Below, piece after piece: positions 23,604-36,224 of a DNA stretch of 64,000 nt. The translations under genes and the position numbers were made by a program. Each line of letters begins with the position of its first letter. The stretch's first letter is position 1. The notes beneath the pieces are model-generated. The model did no database searches. It had not been told where the DNA came from and was given only the letters and a program-made list of their open reading frames with translations. Source of the stretch: Aulostomus chinensis (Eukaryota > Chordata > Actinopteri > Syngnathiformes > Aulostomidae); the NCBI GenBank assembly GCA_037954235.1, contig JBBMOA010000014.1:23639773-23703772 (forward strand), read 5' to 3'.

Positions 23604-25619
23604 ATGCGCCGCGCCTCCGCCTGGGTCGGCTGGGCGCTGTGTTTGTGCGCATCTTTGGCCATCAGCGCGCAACACGAACCCGAGAACAAGCAGATGGATC
23701 TGGATCTGATCCGGGGCGACGGGACTCAACCTGAAGCCGGACTCGAACCGGCTGCCGAGTTCCTCAGGTGCCATAAGGTAAGTCACGCGTCTGGTCCTTA
23801 ACGTCCCACCGCGCACCTGACAAGTTCAATCATCCAAGACTCCGCTGATGAAGGAGTCATGAGCACCAACGATACGTGGAAGGATTGAGAGGTGCTCGAT
23901 GTTGACGCTGATGCGCCAAGCGAAGCGGCACAATCCATTAAACATCACCACACAAGTGTGCTCTCTGCTGCGTTCCAGCCCGCATGGCGCATGCCCGGTC
24001 AGTATCTGGTCCTGCTGCACCCGGGGACGCACGAGTCTCACGTTCAGAGGACCATCAGGAGGCTGAGAGCCAAAGCGGCCAGGGGGGGCTACCTGCTCGA
24101 GGTCCTGCAGACCTACTCCGGAGCGCTGCGCGGCTTTCTGGTCAAGATGAGCAGTGATGTCCTTCACCTGGTAACTCCTCACCTGCGGCGCCCACACATC
24201 AACGACGAGGAAAAACACAAGTTTATAGGCTGATATAAAACGTAATAATATAATACATTTTAAATATAAATATAAGTATTTGTTTTCAATGGTAGATATA
24301 ATAAATTTGAAAGTTCCACCTCAGGGTTCCTGGTGAAAATTTCTACTTTACTGAAGAAGTGAGGTCCAGGAGCTCCTGAGACGTCACATCGTCCAGTCCC
24401 AGCAGACATTCCTGCAGAATTTGTAGAAATCTCCTCCGGGCATGCAACAGACATGGTGATCACGTGAGGTGACGTGAACTTGACCTTTGACCTCCAAAAT
24501 ATTTTCAATACATCCTCAAGTCCCAGTGGACGGTGTTCATCCTAACTTAAAACAGTGACCTTTGAACTTAGACCTCTAAAATCTTCTAAGTTCATCTTTG
24601 AGTCCCAGTGGACGTTTGGATCAAATTTAAAGAAATTCCCTCCAAGCTCTCCTGAGAAATCAGGAGAGCACGAGGTGACATGACCTTGACCCTTGACCTC
24701 CAAAATATTTTCAATGCATCCTCAAATCCCAGTGGGGGGGGGGGGGTCATCCCAATAAAAAAAAAAGAAAGAAAACAAGACAACAACCTTGAGGCACTCG
24801 CCAGATATCATGTTAACGTGAAGTGACATGACCTTGACTCTTGACCTCCAAAATTTTTATCAGTGCATCCTCGAGTCCCAGTGGACAATTTATCAGTTTT
24901 AATATTTTCCTCCAGGCAGCTGGACATACTACGACCACATGAGGTGGCAGTGACCTTTGAACTTAGACCACTAAAATCATTCAAGTTTATCTTTTAGTCC
25001 CAGTGGACGTTTGTGCCAAATTTGAAGGAATTCACCCGAGGTTTTCCCGAGACGTCACGTTCTGAACCACTGAAACACGCCATGACGTCTCTGTCCCACA
25101 GCTGCGGCTGAGGCATAAATACGTTTTGACTGACTCGCGTCCACTGTCATTTCTCACCTCGCAGTCGTCACCATCAAGTCATACACAAGTATTTACTATT
25201 TACTTCCTGTGTTTTGCCTTGTGAATATCCTCCTTCCAGGCAGCGAAGCTCCCTCATGTCTATTACATAGAAGAGGACTCCTTCATCTTTGCTCAGAGCG
25301 CCCCCTGGAACCTCCAGAAGTTACTGCACCCTCATGGTAGTCCCTCTGAAAATGGAACTTACAGTCCTCCCAGTGAGTCGGTCTCTACTCCCACCAAACA
25401 CACACGTCTATGCATGGAACACCGATGCGATTCTGTTCGTAACGTTTGTCTCCTGTGCAGATGATGGAGGGAGGGCGGAGGTGTACCTGATGGATGGAAG
25501 TGTTCAGAGTTCTCACAGAGAGGTTGAAGGACGAGTGCTCATCACTGACTTCACTAATGTTCCTGAGGAGGACGGGGTCAGAGTGCATAGACAGGTCTGA
25601 CAACACACTCACACTCACA

Positions 25620-25706
<87 letters not shown>

Positions 25707-26846
25707 GCACTAAAAACCCTCTCAAGCTTGGCCCAAGGCTCTGGCAGGTCAGACAAGCTGAGTTTAATAATTGCGCCACCTAGTGGTTACTGGAGCATCA
25801 TTTGATTTACATTGTGAGAGTGATAGACTTCAGTTTCAAATGTGCAAATAGACAGAAACATCAGTGTCACTCTCTCTCCTGTAGGCAAGCCAGTGTGACA
25901 GTCACGGCACACACATGGCTGGCGTCGTGAGCGGCTCGGACTCGGGCGTCGCTCGAGGTGCAGGCATCAATGTGGTCCGTGTGCTCAACTGCCAGGGGAA
26001 GGGGACCGTGTCAGGAGCTCTGGCAGGTAGGAGTTCCTCCAAACGCCTTCCACAGAGTCCACTTACAATGGCCGATACCCGCAAACCCTCAATGAGAAGA
26101 GCATCTTTCTGGTCTCCATCCCACTCAGGCTTAGAGTCCATCCGAGCAGCTTTACAGGCCCGTCCGGTGGATGCAGTGGTGGTTCTGCTGCCTTTCACTG
26201 GGGGCTTCAGCCGATCATTAAACGCAGCCTGTCGGGACCTGGTGACCAATGGTGCCGTGGTGATCGCTGCTGCCGGGAACTACAGAGATGATGCCTGCCT
26301 CTACTCACCTGCATCAGAGCCTGAGGTAGAACCTGGTGGATGGGGACGAACACACACACACACACACACACAAACATGACTTCAACTCCTCATGTGTGCA
26401 GGTCATCACCGTCGGCGCCGTGAACTTCTCCGACCAGCTCATGTCACAGGGGGCAGGTGGCACCAACTTTGGCCGATGTGTTGATCTCTTCGCACCTGGT
26501 GATGACATCGTCAGTGCTAGCAGTGACTGCAGCACCTGTTTCACCTCCCGTAGTGGGACGTCCCAGGCGGCCGCGCATGCCGCTGGTATGCACACACATT
26601 AGAAAACAAGTTATGTGTGTGTAGCTGCAGTATTAACGCTTTCTATTTTGCACATGCAGGTGTAGCTGCAGTGATCCTGACATCCAACCAGAACACGTCC
26701 CCGCTGCAGGTCCTGCACACAATGCTGCACTCCTCCACCAGCAACAACATCAACCTGCTCGCTGTTCCTGAAAGCCATCGTGTCACGACTCCCAACCTGG
26801 TGGTGGGGATGCCGCCTGCCAGCAACACCACAGGTTAGTGATTCAT

Positions 26847-26885
<39 letters not shown>

Positions 26886-28191
26886 TCTGCATCACACACA
26901 TATATGGATGTGCAGGTGGGGAGCTGCTGTGTCGCTCAGTGTGGTCAGAGAAATCTGGGGCTGCTCACGCCGACACAGCTGTCAGTCGCTGCCGTCAGTC
27001 GGAGGAGATGATGGGCTGCAGTGGCTACACTCCTGACGGCGTTGCCATGGGAGAAACCATCGCTGTGAGTAAAAATGGACTTAACCTTTGATGCAACTGG
27101 CACACAATAATAACTGTCTTTGTTACCAGGTGACCGGTGGACGGATGGAGTGTGTGGCCTACAACAGTGCGGGGGGTAAAGGTGTGTACGCTGTGGCACG
27201 CTGCTGTGTGATGGGCAGCCTGCAGTGCCAGATCCACTCCAGTCCTCAGTCTGGGCAAGATGCCGAGTGTGAGAGCAGGCAACAGCAACTGTCTGGTAGG
27301 TCTCAGACACACACACACACACACACACACGACGTTGACTCTCTTCCTGATGGCTACTTACAGCACCACATACTGTCTGAATATAAATACATTTTCTCAA
27401 TGAATGCGTGAATTATCTATTTTTTTAAAGGGGCATTTTCATTTAAATTTCTTTTTTAGAATTAGAAGTCATTGGACCTGAGATAGTTAAAAGCTATCTG
27501 TCTGTTGTCCCTGGGCAGGCGGACAAAAATATCAAATGCAATATGTACAACAGCAGCATGTGTGTGAAGTATCCATTCATGTGGATATTACACAACATAA
27601 GACAACACACATAAAGACCCATGATGGTGAACACATGGACCTGCACCGTAGGAAATGTCAGTCGGTAGAAAACCGTGACCGTGAGGTGGGACATTCGAAC
27701 GTCAACAGTTTTCCATGTGAAGCGGCCGCTCTTCTCCCTCCAGGCTGCACATCTCGGTCCACTGCTGCGATCTCGTCAGACTCACGTCCACATCACCGTG
27801 GAAGGAAGCGGTGCGTGGCGAGAGAAGGCGTGACATCAGATGCAGTGTGCTGCCGCGGTCCATCTCTGGAGTGCAAACTGCTGGAAAATATATCAGCTGA
27901 TCAAGAGCAGGTGAACGATTTAAGAGAAATTGTTGGAAAAATATCCTCCACCATCAACCCTCTGACACCGCTGCTGGTTTCTCGCAGGTGGAGGTTTCCT
28001 GTCCTGTTGGCTGGACTCTGACCGACTGCAGCGCCATCTCTCGTGGCTCTGCCATCATGGGGCCGGTTGCTAAGGGCAACAGCTGCCATGTTCACAGTAC
28101 CACAGGAGCAGATGGGACCGCTGGCGTGGCTGTGTGCTGTCGCATCAGACCACCGGAGCAGCCCCCAACAACCCCTCCCCGATCTCACTGA
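23604..28191 (+). CDS. pcsk9: Proprotein convertase subtilisin/kexin type 9, complete
   Basis: Secreted, self-cleaved subtilisin-like protein that binds the LDL receptor and sends it to lysosomes. Twelve exons as in human: 23604-23777, 23979-24170, 25240-25372, 25461-25594, 25885-26026, 26129-26325, 26402-26585, 26660-26833, 26916-27064, 27130-27295, 27744-27910, 27988-28191; 671 residues against 692. Signal peptide about 1-22, then a short acidic stretch. Prodomain to the autocleavage site FAQ141|SAPW. Catalytic D178, H218, S378 (SGTSQAAAH) and oxyanion N309 are intact, each exactly 8 lower than in human. The furin site RVHR210|Q is kept. LDLR-contact positions S153, R194, D238, D374, T377, C378 and F379 (human numbering) are conserved; I369 is Val. 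The Cys-rich C-terminal domain has three modules (about 445-665). GTG at 23595 is in frame but is not a credible start. Polyadenylation signal AATAAA at 28424-28429. Confidence 0.98.
24324..25060 (+). repeat. Degenerate repeat array in pcsk9 intron 2 with DR1-like sites
   Basis: A segment containing TGACC(T/C)TTGA(C/A)CT, then (T/C)CCAAAAT or CTAAAAT, then AGTCCCAGTGGAC recurs five times at uneven spacing of about 75-150 bp. The hormone-receptor-like cores lie at 24481-24493 (TGACCTTTGACCT, a perfect DR1 on the minus strand), 24556-24568, 24687-24699, 24835-24847 and 24951-24963. Two alternating unit types are visible (TTGACCTCC and TTGAACTTAGACC). A 12-bp G run interrupts it near 24736. Similar sequences are dispersed in fish genomes, as far as I recall; the class is not assigned. 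Confidence 0.75.
25622..25712. repeat. (CA)n microsatellite in pcsk9 intron 4
   Basis: About 40 CA units starting about 28 bases after the exon 4 donor, preceded by CACACT units. Confidence 0.97.
26849..26882. repeat. (CA)n microsatellite in pcsk9 intron 8
   Basis: Short CA tract filling much of an 82-bp intron; similar short tracts lie in introns 6 (26349-26371) and 10 (27305-27330). Confidence 0.93.
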
Positions 28192-29226
28192 AACCACTTG
28201 GATATTTCTGTAACGCAGTTCCCCCACATTTGTCCTCCTGTCTGTACGACCTTTAACCTCTCATATTCTTGACTGAGTACTTTTGTAACGCTGTTTCACT
28301 TTTATGATCAAGGCTGAATAAGCACAAACGTGGCCTCATTGTGTCGTCTCTCTAGCTGCTTATATGTTGTACGGTTTGCAAAATGTAACCAAATATTTTT
28401 GTATCTTTTTACAAAATAATTATAATAAAAGCACTACTATGAGAAAAAAGATTTGCTTGTGACCCAATGTGGAAATCTTCAGCTGGTCAGAGAAAGTTGT
28501 CAAACACCTGAGCACTTTAAAAAAAAAAGAAGAAGAAAAAACAGAAAAAGAAAATGTTGGAAAATATCAGGTGATTCTGTTCGCTGATGCAGTTCAATCA
28601 AATCAAGTCTGGTCCTCGCACAGTTAAACACACCACCCGTGTGTGTGTTTTCGTCTCTGAGAGATGGTGATGACATGGCGCTGGTAAAGCAGGTCTGAGT
28701 AGTTGCCTTTAAGGTGACCATAAGCAACGTATCCTTGTGTTCTTGAACTGCACTCTGGTTCTCATCCACAGTCACAAAACAGACAGAAACATCCACTTGA
28801 GAGAAGCAGTCACGCTGGCAGGACTGGGGGACGTTAACCCCTCGTGACAGACGTCGGACCGGTGGCTTTAGTTCAGGAGCTTCAGCGGCTCGCCGCGTCA
28901 GTTCAACTCACTGAAACCTGATGGTGACGTGGTGACGGAAACGCTGCTGCATTCCACTCACCGGCCACTTCATCGGGTAAACCTGTACGTCACGCAGGAC
29001 AGCTTCTCCTTGAATTCTACTGGCACGCCGTTTATCACTGAGGTCACCCTCAACCTTTCTGACAATGTGTCAATCAAAGCAACCTTATTATCTATGCAAA
29101 GGTCAAATTCAAGACACAGCCGTTGTACTGACCACATCACAAGGGGACCTCAATCCTGACACAAGTGGTTAATCAGTCTACAAACATCCATAAAAGACAA
29201 TATTTACAAAAGGTTGTGCATTCCAG
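28192..29226. other. pcsk9 3' UTR and convergent intergenic gap
   Basis: The pcsk9 3' UTR runs to AATAAA at 28424-28429. From there to 29226 no exon, repeat or RNA gene is recognised. The next gene, usp24, reads toward it from the right. Confidence 0.7.
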
Positions 29227-30067
29227 TTTATTTTATATCAAATTTCCCCTTAATCAAACTCTGATGTACAAATTAAAATCGAGTTTTAACATGCATTACA
29301 GAATCCTGCGATGGCAGAAGTGAATTTTCAAAATTTAATGACAGTAAAAACCCGTATAGATGCCAACCCCTACCCACGCACTTCCCTGTCCCTCCCTGCA
29401 CCCCAGGATTAAAACTCAAGATTGAAGGGTTCTCTCAGAGGATGTGGTGATGTAGCAGAGGGGCAAACCTCGGAGAGACTCAGAATGCAACTCATGTCGC
29501 CGTGGCCATGTATCACTTGGCACAGACTGCATGCAGCACAGTCAGATAGCGTGGAACCAGCTGCAGAGAAGGTGTGTGTCCTTGTGACAGCAAGTGCTAA
29601 TGACCAAAACTACACAGCAAACTACACATGGGGGGGGGCTTATTTCTCTCCCTCCGTCACACTGAAAAGATAACGCCACTTACTGCAACACATGCAAACG
29701 TGCTGGAGAGCACGACGTGACATTCACATCTAGTGAGATAGGAGGGGGTGTGAAACAGGGTCTTCCCTCTCCTCGGGCTCTGAGAAGCTGCAGCGAGGAT
29801 GCAGAGGGAGGGGTCACCTAACGACTCTCAACAGAAAACCATCCTGCACGATTGCATCGTAGGTCCTCACACTGTAAACATTGACCTGTTAAAGCTGAGA
29901 GCTAAGCTACTGCGCTAGTTTAGGCTCACGTCTTCGCAACATCGGAGTGAAAGTGTGGTGTCCTTCTAACTACCGCGCATTAATCACTAACTACAAAGTG
30001 TCTCTGCTCGAATGAAAAGCAGCAGCATGTGACCATTGATCCTCTCCCCAACCTCAACCCACGCACG

Positions 30068-30117
<50 letters not shown>

Positions 30118-31742
30118 TAACCCAAAGTTACATTCCTACTAAGCTTTGTCACAGCACACAGAGGACAGTCCCTGGATCATCTGGGGTCTAACAGTGACGA
30201 AGAAGCCCTGTTGCACTCCGACATCCTGACTTTCTGACTGCGCCTGTCTGGGGTCACAGTCAAGACAGGTGGAGCAGATGCAGCGCACCTCCTCAGGGAC
30301 GGGACAATACAGTGTCAGAGGTGGGACAAATCGGGAGGCTTAAGGCACTTCAAGTCCTGATAACTGGGCAGGGGACGATGGTTACATCGGGCTTGAGTGA
30401 AAACTCGGGCTACATTTGGGTTCGTTCCTCTGTGTGTGTGTGTTTCAAAAGGTAGACAAAAGCAAAAAGGCAAAGAAGAATAGAAAAAGAAAACTCAAAC
30501 CTGATGAAGCAGAGGTAACAGGGAGGCGAGGACCTGTTCTTGTGTGTTCGTGAATGAATGAGGTGACACACGCTTGCATGTTATTTTTTGTTGTTGTTGT
30601 TTTGCAAGTTCTACCATTGTGCAGTATTTGCTTTGTGTGTAACCTTGGCACCTAAAAATAAAACATGCTCCTGAGCTCCCCCTCAGTTGGCACTGACGGC
30701 CCGCCACCACTCATCTTGCATAAGGCTCCGGACCCTTAACATCCTCCACAAATTGTCAACCCATCCAGAGTCAAAGAAAATAAAACACAGCAAAGAAAAA
30801 GAGTAAAATCCAGCACGAGGCTGCCTGTCAGCCAGTGAAGAGGGCAAAGTGCTGACCATGGCACTGCTTCTTTCTGATCTGCTGAGGCTGGGATCTGTCT
30901 TGTGTCTTGGACAGAGCTGGCCGCACCGTGCCCCATGGCTACACTGTCACCAGGGGTCAAAGGTTAAATCACAGGCAGAGTGGCTTTGCTATCAGGGCTT
31001 CCATGCGTCTGCATAAGTGGCACTGAGAGTAGTGTTAAAAAAAAACAAAAAGCAAAAGAGGACGAGGGCGCACGCACGAGGAGGCTCTAGAGGAACTGAC
31101 CAGTGCTGCTGTACATCACAAACGACTGGGCTGGACTATAAAGTGCATACTTAACCCCACCCCCCCCAAGTGCTCGTGTGTGGAGGTGTCCCTGTACAAG
31201 TGTACATGTATCTGTAGTCCCTCTAGAGCAGCTAACGTGACCTCTAGCGATTGCATGACTGTGGAGAAGAGTGCAGGAGACTTTAAAATATTATCTTACA
31301 GCGGAAATTACAACTATGGAACAAATCTTTACAATACGAATATGTCTGTGTAGATACATTGGCAAACATGAGCAGAAAATTGTTAAAACACAACCCAAAC
31401 GCATCCTCCACCTCGATGTCATTCTGAGTGAATGAATGAATAAAAGGATCAACTGAAGTCATCCGTGATTGTAGAAGGTTCTGCACTTCCCCCGTAATCA
31501 ACTCTGACGCCCTTAATGATAATGCATCTCCATCATTGCCTTGGCTGGTCTGAAAGGAAGTAATTTATGATTTATTCATAGCTCCTCCGTTGCCGCAGCG
31601 ACCGGGAGAATAAGTGTTCTGATTGGCATGATGTGGAGTCCAAACAGTCCTGTTCCAATCAGAGGCAAAGTGCAGCCCTTTTCCATTGGCTGCCTGCAGC
31701 TCTGCCGCCGCTCCTTTGGAGGGATCCTGCCGGTCAGAGGGG
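29227..31742 (-). other. Probable usp24 3' UTR
   Basis: TTTATT at 29227-29232 is AATAAA on the minus strand and would give a 3' UTR of about 2.5 kb. No coding exon is visible between it and the usp24 stop codon. It contains a (CA)n tract at 30069-30114. The end point is inferred from one signal only. Confidence 0.5.
30069..30114. repeat. (CA)n microsatellite in usp24 3' UTR
   Basis: Pure CA tract preceded by ACGCACGC units; it would be (UG)n in the usp24 mRNA. Confidence 0.96.
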
Positions 31743-31946
31743 CTAGGGGTCGACATCGTCCAGATCACTCTTCGAATCGCCGAGCATCATGGGTGACTCG
31801 GACCCCTGTCAGAGAGAAAAGGTGCATATTCAGGAGTGAGGCGTTTATGTGAAGAAAAGTGCCAGGCAGGGAAAGTGGGACTGAGATTTGTGAACACTCT
31901 CATTATGTGCAGTTTCCATGCTGGCGCCAGAACACGTCTGACAGTC

Positions 31947-32001
<55 letters not shown>

Positions 32002-35000
32002 CCCTCTGACAGGCACAGCAGGAGCCAGAAAAAGAATGAAACAGATCCAAATCCACCGTTAATAACAACCGTGGGAGGTGAAAACCTGCCTTTACAGCTC
32101 TCGACAGAAACCTGAGTGATGTTCCAATTCTGGTCCATTCTTCTCGGCTCGCTAGTGTCAACGGAACATGTGTTGTTTCTGATGTGATGAGTCACTCAGG
32201 ATTCGTGTGCTACCTGTCGCAGGCTGCGGTCCACGTTCTCATTCGCCGGGCTCCCATCAGAGCCATTGCTGCTGCCAGACTGCTCCTTCTCGTTTAACAA
32301 CGCTGTGGCGTAGGCCAGGGTGTCCTGCACAGACACAGACATGCGGTGAGACAGGGGGGCGGTGAGGGGAAGGAGTCAGGGTATACTGATGTGGTGGAAC
32401 CGAAGGGGGTCGTATCAAGCCTTTAGCCACTTGTGTGTGTACCTGGGCAGAGATGGTGCGCTGGAAAGTTTTATTGGTTGATGTCTCATTGGAGACGTTG
32501 CTCTGTGGAGTCCAGTAATGTTCCGTCATCTGAGGGCAGAAAGACACAATCAGCATCACAAACACGTGCTTGAACCTGTCGCTGCAGTCAGTCAGGCTGG
32601 AGGTTCAGAGGAGGGCGATAAAGACAGGGCGACACCTGCGTCTTGAACTCATAATCTTAGATGGCGAAGGCGAGTCATGATCTTGGTGAACTACCTGCCA
32701 AGCAAAGAGTCAAAAACAGCTTCACATGATGAGTGGGACCAGCGCAGGGCGGCGCGTACAGGCTGATGAGTCCAGGATGACTCTGTAGGTGCACTGGTAT
32801 CTAAAGATGCTCCACTTCCGCCGATCACACAATTAAAGATTCTATCAATAATCAGGTTTTTGAAATAAACTGCCTAATACCCTGACGACAACATTTTGTT
32901 ACCCGTTTCCTTGACCATTTTAGAATATTTATATTATACTTATCATATTTGAGTGAGAACTCATTGAAGCTATTTTTGCGCTGCAGCCTCAAGTTTTGAT
33001 AAATGAAAAATCTGCCTGGACTGTTAGTGGAAGAAAGTGTGACGACGCAGGCCAGCAAAGTTGGAACTGATTGAGGGACAATGGAGGGAGGAGTAGAGCT
33101 GAATTGGTTTATACAATTTTGATAGGCTTCATAATTCCTGCCAGCTGGAAACATCAGAAAATGTCTCATTGGGCCTACGCTTAGCTGAATATCCACGCAC
33201 GGCTGATTCACTATGAATGATCGAAGTTTTAGCCAGAAGTGGACGCATGTATCCTGCAATTGAGTGCAGATTTCCTTCAAGGAAGAAGAGGATGAAGAAC
33301 AGAGTGTTGTCTTTGGTGGCACAACAATGAGTCGCTTGCCTTCTTCTGCAGCCACTGCACTGCCCAGCTCCAGTGACCAGACAAGTCCTTGAAGTAATCC
33401 TTGGCTGGAGGACACCTGGTGGGACATTGACAGGAGACCAATTAGACCACGACTGCGTGACTGAGCGAGAGCTTTAGCTACTGCAGGAGGATCAGATTCC
33501 GTTACACTGCTGAGGTTTCACTCACTTCTGGGCTAAAGTGACCAGGAACTTCACACACTGGTAGCAGCGCCTGCTGTCGACGTTGTTGCTCTGGTGCATC
33601 AAAGCTGGGAGGAGGAAAAAAAGATGCTCTCTATATTTCAGCACTCACAGGAAGTAGCCGAGAAGCTTCCTACCCACAACAGCCAGACTTACCCAGCAGG
33701 CCTTTCTCCGACTCAAACGCATACTTCAGTCTCTGGGACTGAAGAGGGTCTTCCACCACCTGAAGGGGAAGAATTCATCTTATCACTGATCAAAGAGTTA
33801 GAAGTGATGGATCAGTGCGTTAGCCGACTCACTAGTAACTCCTGCAGCATCTGAAAGATGTTCTTCAGTTCGTGAGGCGGCGCCGTCTCCAGCTGGGTCT
33901 ACGAGACACACCCAAGGTTGCAAATGACTCCAGGGATCATACACAGGTTCACCAATAAATTACATGTTCATAAATCTACACAGTCAATGTCAAACATCAC
34001 CAGCGTACATTTAACTAGCTACGAGAGCTATGAGAGAGCATCAAAATGAACAGCGTGCTACATTTACGCTACTATACAGCCACTTGTGATGCTAATTTCT
34101 ACCACATTTTTTAGCTTTACTTAGTGTCCTTTTTCTAATTCAATGACTCTCCTGGGTTTATCACGACTGTGAGGACCCAAACATGTCTGACAGCTCTCAC
34201 AGGTGTCTCTTAGAGGTTACCTTGAGTAGCTGCAGCACGCCGAGGGAGAAGGGCTCATTACAGTACGAGCTGTAGGTCACCATGTCGATGAGGAGAGACA
34301 GGGGGCCGGAGAGCTCCCGCATGGCGAACATCACCTTGTGGAGAGCATCAAAACAGGTTTTTCCTAATCAGTAACTCACCATCTCATATTTGCATCCATA
34401 TATAACAAGAACGCCATTTGTGTCATCGACCACCATCAAAGTAAGTGTCAGTGAAGATGTGCGTTACCTCTAGAAGGTAAGGCTGCCCCTCTGGAGTGAA
34501 GACGGAGGCCAGGATGTCTGAGTGGAGGGGGAGGAGCTGGGTAGAGGATGGGATGCTGCTCACATGCAGTTTAAACCCTTCAGGAGCTACGACGAACACA
34601 GAAGGAATGAAAGAATCAGCTGATCAGAGGAAATAACCTGCACCCCGCTGTGTATGTTCACGCCTGTGAGCTGACGGCGGTGGTCTCACCGTGCGTCCGC
34701 TGGGAACTGAGGTCAGAGTGCAGGGTGATGAGGGCCAGGGTGCTGTGGAGGTGGAGGAACTCTCGAGCCTGAGCGGGACTCCACCGTCGGTTCTACAGAC
34801 ACAGACAGCAAAACAAACCAAATAAAAGGATAATTTTACCACTTTTCGATACAAATTAATTGTGTTTCTAAGGCACATTAAAAAATTAAGATTAGGTCAT
34901 GGGATTGGAATTATCAGTCCTACGAATAAAATGTGGTATTATTTTCAGTATGTAGTATTATTATGCAGCTCAACCTGGTTATTTTGCCTATTAGGTCCCA

Positions 35001-36162
35001 ACAGGAAAATGAGCATCCGGCGATACGCTGAGTGTTTCAACAACAACTGACCGGGTCCACAACCCTGAGAGAGAGCAGAAACAAGAAGAACTCATGTCAT
35101 ATTTGTTCATGCAGACCTGAAACAGCAGTAAATGTATCTGTTGTCTTTTACCCTCTGAGCAAAGTTACTGAAAAGGCTGAAGTACTGTGCACAGTTCTTC
35201 ACATTCTCAGGAACATCTTTGTCCAGTAAGGAGAGCAGAGCGTCAGTCAGGCCGTCCACTCCCGGGTCGCCGAAGTGAACAGCGCTCTCCAGGGTCTTCT
35301 CAAGGATGGAGGCCACCACCACCCTCACCTCCCTCACGCTGCACTCCAACAAACAAACCCTGAGGAGGGAGGAGGCAGAGGATGAGTGAAGGCTCAAACA
35401 GAGAAACAACTTAACAACACAGTTTATGCACCAAACCACAACTCTTTCTCTGGGACATTCACACTGATGACTGAGTCTTTAAGAGAGAAGAACAGCAGTT
35501 GATTTAGTACATTTGCATAAATGACTATGCAACATGGGTGTTTTACATCAGAGTGTTAAATACAAGGAGGGGAAAATGCAAAAAGGTTAATGTAGAAAAA
35601 GCACAGGGACGGCGTAGCACAGAGGGAGAGTGGCTGTTCAGCAACCGCAGGGTCGCTGGTTCGATCCTCACTTCCCTCAGTGACCACGTCCAAGTGTCCT
35701 TGAGCAAGATACTGAGCCCCTGATTGCTCCTGATGGCTCTGCGAAGGACTGGTGACCCGTACAGGGTGAACCCCACCTCTCATCCAATGTCAGCTGGGAT
35801 AGGCTCCATCCCCCCACCAACCCTTAACACATAAGCAGTGTAGAAAATGGACGGATGGATAGAAAAAGCACTGTGGTTTCACAAGCCAGAGCATAATTTC
35901 AGCGACTGATTTGTGTCTGTATAGAACAGGAGTGAAGGGAGGGCGTCGACTGACCTGGCGTAGCGCACAGACGGCTGCTGTTATTGGGTGGCGAGGGGGG
36001 AAGCATTAGTGAAGTGAAAGAATGCGGAGAGAAACACCATCTTTCCCACTCATGTCAACATTTTTGGTAAGAAAAAAAATCCAAATATTTCACCAGTCCA
36101 GCAACTTTCCTACGCGCCTTTATGTTTACATTCCAGAGCTGATCAGCATCTGGTCAGTGAGC

Positions 36163-36224
<62 letters not shown>

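Noticed and set aside
27536..28021. 161-residue plus-strand frame over pcsk9 exon 11
   Set aside because: The true exon 11 (27744-27910) lies in this frame, but the frame runs through intron sequence on both sides; splice sites and the human protein fix the shorter exon.
32852..33427. 191-residue minus-strand open frame
   Set aside because: Only its 5' end overlaps a real coding segment (usp24 exon 64) and in another frame; the remainder is intron 64 with no recognisable product.
35605..35720. tRNA-like sequence with a B box
   Set aside because: It lacks a foldable acceptor stem and is joined to a SINE body and tail, so it is a SINE head and not a tRNA gene.
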